NCBI GenBank assembly: GCA_950295325.1
Contig: OX485805.1
Coordinates: 55,946,758-56,010,757, forward strand
DNA from: Polytrichum commune
Lineage: Eukaryota; Streptophyta; Polytrichopsida; Polytrichales; Polytrichaceae
Reading direction: 5' to 3'
DNA length: 64,000 nucleotides
Shown: piece by piece, positions 59,107 through 64,000 of the stretch
Position numbering within the stretch: position 1 is the first letter of the stretch
Layout of the letters: the number at the start of each line of letters is the position of its first letter
Position numbers and translations under genes: made by a program
Notes under the pieces: model-generated
What the model was told of the DNA's origin: nothing
The model's input: only the letters and a program-made list of their open reading frames with translations
Database searches by the model: none

Positions 59107-61150
59107 GTGCATATTCCAAGTTCTATTTAAGTTTATATTTGATACTATGAAATATACACGTCTAGGCTAATGAATAGAGTTTGGTTGCATTTAGTTCAAT
59201 TGAGTTGTTTGGTTGTTTTGTTTGTCTTTGTAATGTGCATTTTTTCATGACCATTATAATCTCCTTCATTGATTGGTGTATTTGGAATTAAAGCCATTGC
59301 ACGTAAAAGATTTATGATTGGCATTCAATCATGATGCAAAGTCTTCGTATTCTTCATAGATTTGGCAACTCAATAATTCATATTTGCATTCCAATAAGGT
59401 ACAAGCATGGTAAAGTGGATAGCTCTTGATCCTTGGACATGTTTAGGTGAAAGTGATTCTAAACATTATACTAACTTTGAATTTTAATATTTTTTAATAA
59501 GACCTTAAATAACATATTGATATACAAAGCCAAGCAATTCAGGTTGAAAAACATAATCTCAAAAAAATCTACATATTTGAGAAGACAGTGCAAATAGGTG
59601 TGCAAGTGATCATACTGAACAAGTAATTGTAAAAAGAATTAGAATATTATAAAATTATAAAATTGAAGAATTCCTAGAAAATTATTTGATGATTACTCAA
59701 GTGTATAATGAATTCAAGGAATATAAGGAAAAATATTCAAGCTCAAAATAACAAAGATCATGAAATTTATGTCCAAAACCAGATCTAGCCATTTGTTTTT
59801 TAGCAATATTTTTAATGATAAATTTTGAAGATCATGTCTTGGTATTCTACATATGAGTACTTAACACAATGTTCAATAAAGGACACCTTGAAATATTTTA
59901 ACTTAAACAACATTTTCCTACTACTTTTAGGCATTTGACCGAAAACACTATGGCTTTAAGATACTAGAGCACTCTCTTGGTTCACTTAACCATACTTCCA
60001 CCCGGTAGCAATTGTAATGGCTTTCCTCATGGATTTTTATTTCAGCCATGCTGCAATACGAACCTCAAATCATAAATTTGTTTTCGGACAACCCTGCTCA
60101 AAACCTTGTTAACCCTTATATTTGTATGTCCAAGGCCTATGAAACCTATGTCCTATCACCTTGACATGAGCACGATGATGTTAGGATGCTCACGAAATAA
60201 CAACCCCCTAATATCATGGGGCCATTAGTGTTATGCGTTGGGCCCAAATCGAGTTGATCATACAATGTATATTTGCATGGTGTGGTGGAGTTTTATAATT
60301 GTGTGGCTTTTATGTTTGAAATAGGCTTGTGCACAATTTGAAATCTATGCCAACACATGTGCAAAAATAGAACCAATGAAAGTATCAAATCCACCAATTT
60401 CATTTCTTCCATTTGCAACAGGAAGTAACTTTCAATTTCAAGTCTTTTAGTTTATTTATCTCATAAATTAATGTAGAAAGTGATATTTTTTTGAAGCAAA
60501 GATTAAACTTAACTTGAATTCTATTTGTATTAAGACACTTAACTTGACTTTTTTTTTACCAAGTTTGTAAGAGTGGGGATCCCTTCTTACCCTAATGGTT
60601 TTCAAATCTAATTGAGGTTTGCACTAGCTTGTCGCAAGTAATTTGGAATTGCCATCTCAAGAAAACATAGTTTTCAGTACATCTATATGTAACGATCATT
60701 TGGTGCAAGTTCATGCACATTGGAGAGATCAACTCATGTCTCTCTATAGTAATTCAAATGAATTTTGTGTAAGGCTCTCAGTTTGAGAATGAAGACATTG
60801 GTCTTTTTAAGTTTGCCATCAAAGCACCTCTTATGTCTCCACAACACCCTTGTAGTGTTGTGACTCTATCTTTGCCATTGCATCATGGGGGTAACGTCAA
60901 ACATCCAACGTGCTCATAAATGATGTCCAAGATCCATCAAGGTTGGTGTCCACAAAGTTGACATGTTTTAACCTTGCTTTGAAATCCATATGTTTTTGAG
61001 TGAATGGGAATGCAAACACCAAGTGCGCCCAAACCTTTTTACAAAAAGTGTTAATGTCACCTTGTTGGATCCTATGGCATTGGTCAATTCACCCAGGGTG
61101 ATATTTTGGTGTTATACAAACATGCATGTTTGTTTGGCTCTACATATAGG
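59107..61150. other. No gene recognised
   Basis: AT-rich sequence without coding signal or recognised repeat ends. Confidence 0.35.
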
Positions 61151-61236
61151 GTAGGGCCTTGAGGAGAGGGCACTCATGAAATCAAGGGCCATAGCCCAAG
61201 GTGTAGGCCCGCCCTCTCCTCAAGGGCATGCCCTAC
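61151..61236. repeat. Hairpin-forming inverted repeat
   Basis: GTAGGGCCTTGAGGAGAGGG at 61151 pairs with its complement at 61211-61236, apart from a 5-base bulge (GCATG). The loop is about 40 bases. Confidence 0.75.
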
Positions 61237-61362
61237 ATAAAGAAAAGGGTTGATTCCAAAAATGTCAGCAGTGCATTATGCCACTTGTAATCGGCATGGT
61301 GCGTTTTATGGTGCCATAAATCCATGTCACCTACAAGTGAGGAATCAACCCCAATTCTTTAT
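61237..61362. mobile_element. Small fold-back element
   Basis: 126 bp with ends ATAAAGAAAAGGGTTGATTC and a near-complementary right end (GGAATCAACCCC...TTTAT). An inner ACTTGTA/TACAAGT pair extends the fold. No target duplication found. It abuts the hairpin at 61151. Confidence 0.55.
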
Positions 61363-61375
61363 TGTAAGTACACTA

Positions 61376-61492
61376 TGTATTGTATTTAGTGTCATATGGT
61401 ATTTTATGTCATTGTGGTAACTCTTCCAATAACACTTCTTATTGAAAAGTTTATAAAAATATCGTGGATGATTGAAATTTGGATGGAGAATC
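61376..61492 (-). pseudogene. Second fragment of the piggyBac-like transposase
   Basis: The minus strand has a stretch of about 24 identical bases with 35303-35326 and encodes DIKYHMTLN as there. It is a short C-terminal fragment of the same family. Confidence 0.45.
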
Positions 61493-62011
61493 ACTTAGTA
61501 TGTGACAGTATTTGCAACACTATAAATCTATAATGCCCGAAATATTTTACAAGGAATGAAAATAATGTTAAGTATACATAAGTTTAGTATTGGTGACACT
61601 ATATGGGCATGGTTTACACATATTATGGAGCAAGACAAATAAAATTGGTAGCACTAAATATGTAGTGAAACTTAGTGTTGCTAATGTAGAGAGTTTTTCC
61701 CGACCTTTCCTTCATTGACTGACCTTTACCTTATTGTAGCTAACTTTTACGACGAACGGACACTTTATTCACGCCAGCCCTTTGCTAAAAAGGGACCGGA
61801 GTTTCTATCTATCTAGCTAACTTTTACGTTTTCTAATACTTAGAGCCAAATTTTGCCGCTCACTAAACGTTTTGACCCAGGAAACCCTAATTTCACTCTC
61901 CGACGATCTGCGCAGACACTTTTGAAATCGAACAATTTCTTCAACGGATTCGGGAGCCTCTAAAATATCTTGTGTAAGTAATTTCTCTCATGCAGCGGTA
62001 GCATTGCAGCC
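61493..62011 (+). promoter_or_regulatory. Upstream region and 5' UTR of the PP4R2-like gene
   Basis: The stretch from about 61850 to the ATG is richer in C and loses the AT-run character of its surroundings, as expected of a leader. AAACCCTAATTT near 61882 resembles the telo-box type motif seen in plant housekeeping promoters. The transcription start is not determinable. Confidence 0.35.
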
Positions 62012-62064
62012 ATGGAGGCTGTTCGCAATCCGCCGGGGTCCGAGGAGCTTTCTAACTTCTGCAA
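62012..62064 (+). CDS. PP4R2: PP4R2 exon 1
   Basis: 53 bp from ATG to a GTAAGC donor, ending in phase 2. Confidence 0.8.
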
Positions 62065-64000
62065 GTAAGCATTTAAAAAACCTCTACATGAACCTCATTC
62101 AAATGTGGAATGGAATGATGAGGAAGAAATTTCGATTTCGTTCCAATGGAGAGCACAATGTATCAAAACCTCATCGTGATCAGCTTGCTCGATAAAGTTT
62201 GCTAATATAAACTCTGTTAGGTGAAGAGGTTCTCAAGATCATTCGTTCAATGTATGACATGACATTACAAAGTACATCAAGAGCCGGCCGTGTTTTTCGT
62301 ACTGAGAGTGTTCAACAATCACTGTAAAATTGTTTTCTCAACAATCGGTTTTAAGCTTTCTATGTATGTTTTTTGGAGCAAAGTTGCATACTCTTCCCAC
62401 CCATAAAGCCCAAATTTTGCCCGGATCTTTGTTTTGCGACTCTCTAAACCCCTGCTCATCCTTGATGAAAATCGAGTGACTGAGGACTTTAGGGGGTTGT
62501 GTCTCTCTCAATAATAATCGGTGGCTAATGAAGATTTATGATGAATATGGACTTTATGGGTGGGATGAGCAAGTGGCATTCGCCTAAAAATTTGAAAGCC
62601 GATAATTGAGAGAATTGTTTCAAAGGGACCACAGGAGTTGCTCTGACTTCTGCAAGTAGGGTGTGCGATGTATCAGCACATTTTGAGCATCTTACAGAAT
62701 GGATTTTGTGGATGTCAGTACCAAAACTGAAGGTTTAGAGGTTTTAAGATCATCAATTTGTAAAAGACGAAATGGCATGACAGAGTAGGTCAAGAGTTTT
62801 TTGTGCTTCTTCTGTTTATATGTGGGTTGTGGATTATTAGTAGTAATGTGTGTTTTCCTCAATGTACAGACAGGAGTCTTCTAAGCAAGAGTTTACCGAT
62901 GAGCTGCGAGAAATACTGGAGGTGACCGCCAGGACAGGCTTGTATTGGTATATATATTGTCTCACGGCTTTTGAGCTTCCTGGTTTGGAATATGTTGATC
63001 ATCTCTTCTGAATGCTGGATGTTAGTTGAGCATGGGAAGTTTATCATTAGAGTTTCTACTGGTTTATTGAAGTCGTCCTTGAACTCAATGGGACTTCTCG
63101 TGGGGAGTTCGTCCCCTATGATTTTCCATTGGTTGTTTTTGCTTACAGTATCAATAATTTCTTTTCCACTTGTGGTGCATTCTCGGAGTTAGTGCTTGAA
63201 TTTGAATGAAGAGCAACCTATTTCGGTTCATTGAGGGCTAAGGTCATCTTAGCACCTCTTGGTGTGCCAAAATGTGCCAAAATGAGTTTGCCCTCAATGA
63301 ACCAATATAGATAGTTCTTTGTTTAAACCTCTCCACTACCTCCAAGCATGTACTGCAAACTTTCCAATCTTGGAAGGTGTCGTATGCAAACCAACCAACT
63401 TCCGACCAAAAGTCATGTTGAGTTAGAGAATAACTCCATTAATATACTGAAGTCAAGAATTTCCAACGTGTTTATTTTTGGCTGAATCAATTTGTATGAT
63501 TGCTGCAGGCATGAGTGGGATCAATTGAAGATTTTGCTCTCATTTCGCCTTAAGCAGGTATGACATTTTGATACCTTGAAAGCAGTTGGTGCAGTTCTCT
63601 ATGTGTGTGCTCTTTGTGAAGTACATATGACTGTCCAGTTATATATATGCATATGCAGAGTCAACAGCAGAGTACCAAAAATATGCTTTTTGTTGTTGTG
63701 TGGTGGTTTGAATAATTCCAGATATGGACTCCCCCTTTCTGGTCATACCCTGGGTAGGTTTACATACAACGTTTTACTATGTGCTCATATGAAAAATTCT
63801 TGATTGTTGCCATTCAGGTCCTGCAAGATTATCACAAGAGTCACATAGAGGTTGCAGTTGGGCCACCAAGACCTCTAATCACTGGTGAAAGGTACCAGGA
63901 ATTGGAGGACAGGCTCACCTCAGGTTCCTTTCAACACTTCTTCCAACTCCTTTTTCAGATGTTTCGCCTGCTACTTACTTTTCTGCTAAAGCAAGACACT
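62012..64000 (+). CDS. PP4R2: Serine/threonine protein phosphatase 4 regulatory subunit 2 (PP4R2)-like, 5' part
   Basis: Four exons join in frame: 62012-62064, 62870-62947, 63509-63557 and 63818-63923, about 95 codons, continuing past the window. The product has MEAVRNPPGSEELSNFC, then LREILEVTARTGLYW, HEWDQLKILLSFRLKQ and VLQDYHKS, with ERYQELEDRLTSG at the end of exon 4. The pattern of a short N-terminus, xTG, W-x-x-L-K-x-L-x-x-F-x-L-x-x-V-L-x-D and then a GP-containing linker is that of the PPP4R2 family, the regulatory subunit that partners the PP4 catalytic subunit in the nucleus, with roles in DNA-damage response. All junctions are GT-AG and carry the frame. The start is the first ATG after the leader and gives a normal-length N-terminus. 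Confidence 0.85.
62870..62947 (+). CDS. PP4R2: PP4R2 exon 2
   Basis: 78 bp between TGTACAG and a GTATAT donor. KQESSKQEFTDELREILEV and the ARTGLYW motif. Confidence 0.85.
63225..63303. mobile_element. Tiny fold-back element in PP4R2 intron 2
   Basis: GGTTCATTGAGGGC at 63225-63238 and its exact complement at 63290-63303. An inner CTAAGGTCATCTTAG palindrome and a doubled GTGCCAAAAT lie between. No target duplication seen. Confidence 0.6.
63509..63557 (+). CDS. PP4R2: PP4R2 exon 3
   Basis: 49 bp between GCTGCAG and GTATGA. HEWDQLKILLSFRLKQ, the best conserved segment of the family. Confidence 0.87.
63818..63923 (+). CDS. PP4R2: PP4R2 exon 4
   Basis: 106 bp between ATTCAG and a GTTCCT donor. 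VLQDYHKSHIEVAVGPPRPL, then the ELEDRLTS end. Exon 5 would lie beyond 64,000. Confidence 0.8.

Noticed and set aside
62004-62195. 63-codon frame starting at 62004
   Set aside because: It overlaps PP4R2 exon 1 in another frame and runs into the intron.

Overview
The window is nuclear DNA of a land plant with a large, repeat-rich genome. The evidence is a split leucine-rich-repeat (LRR) receptor gene with plant-type 69-90 bp repeat exons and GT-AG introns, a Ty1/copia retrotransposon, many miniature inverted-repeat elements, a U2 snRNA-like gene and the start of a protein phosphatase 4 regulatory-subunit-2 gene. AT-rich sequence and kilobase-scale introns loaded with transposons fit a big-genome plant such as a fern, lycophyte, gymnosperm or basal angiosperm. 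I cannot name the species. There are no bacterial-style operons, and most open frames are chance frames.

Region by region: (1) about 1-13,570, minus strand: the signal peptide and LRR ectodomain of a receptor-like protein or kinase, reconstructed as 12 exons (617-13,568), with the 3' part beyond the left edge. Its introns hold a 3-bp-TSD element with CACA ends, two other inverted-repeat elements and a tandem duplication that copied an LRR exon and then inactivated the copies. (2) 13,570-33,280: no confident host gene. It holds a 378-bp tandem duplication, a Harbinger-type MITE, a Tigger/pogo element with a transposase remnant, a GC-rich segment of unknown nature and a 287-bp MITE. (3) 33,281-35,330: a U2 snRNA-like gene with an apparent Pol II snRNA promoter and a 55-bp insertion, lying between two direct repeats, then a piggyBac-like transposase relic. 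(4) 36,067-38,597, minus strand: several convincing exons of a gene I do not recognise. (5) 39,200-47,880: a minisatellite array split by a decayed copia element (39,535-47,329) that carries three younger insertions: a CACA-end element, an 8-bp-TSD inverted-repeat element and a solo LTR. (6) 47,900-61,500: mostly unrecognised sequence with MITEs, a second copy of the same solo LTR and a second piggyBac fragment. (7) 62,012 to the right edge, plus strand: the first four exons of the PP4R2-like gene.

The clearest story is layered transposition. Several elements can be bounded to the base by target duplications or by the reading frame they interrupt. I found no operon-like or defence-type system. 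The most unusual single object is the U2-like snRNA gene with an extra 55 bp between its branch-point recognition sequence and stem-loop IIa.
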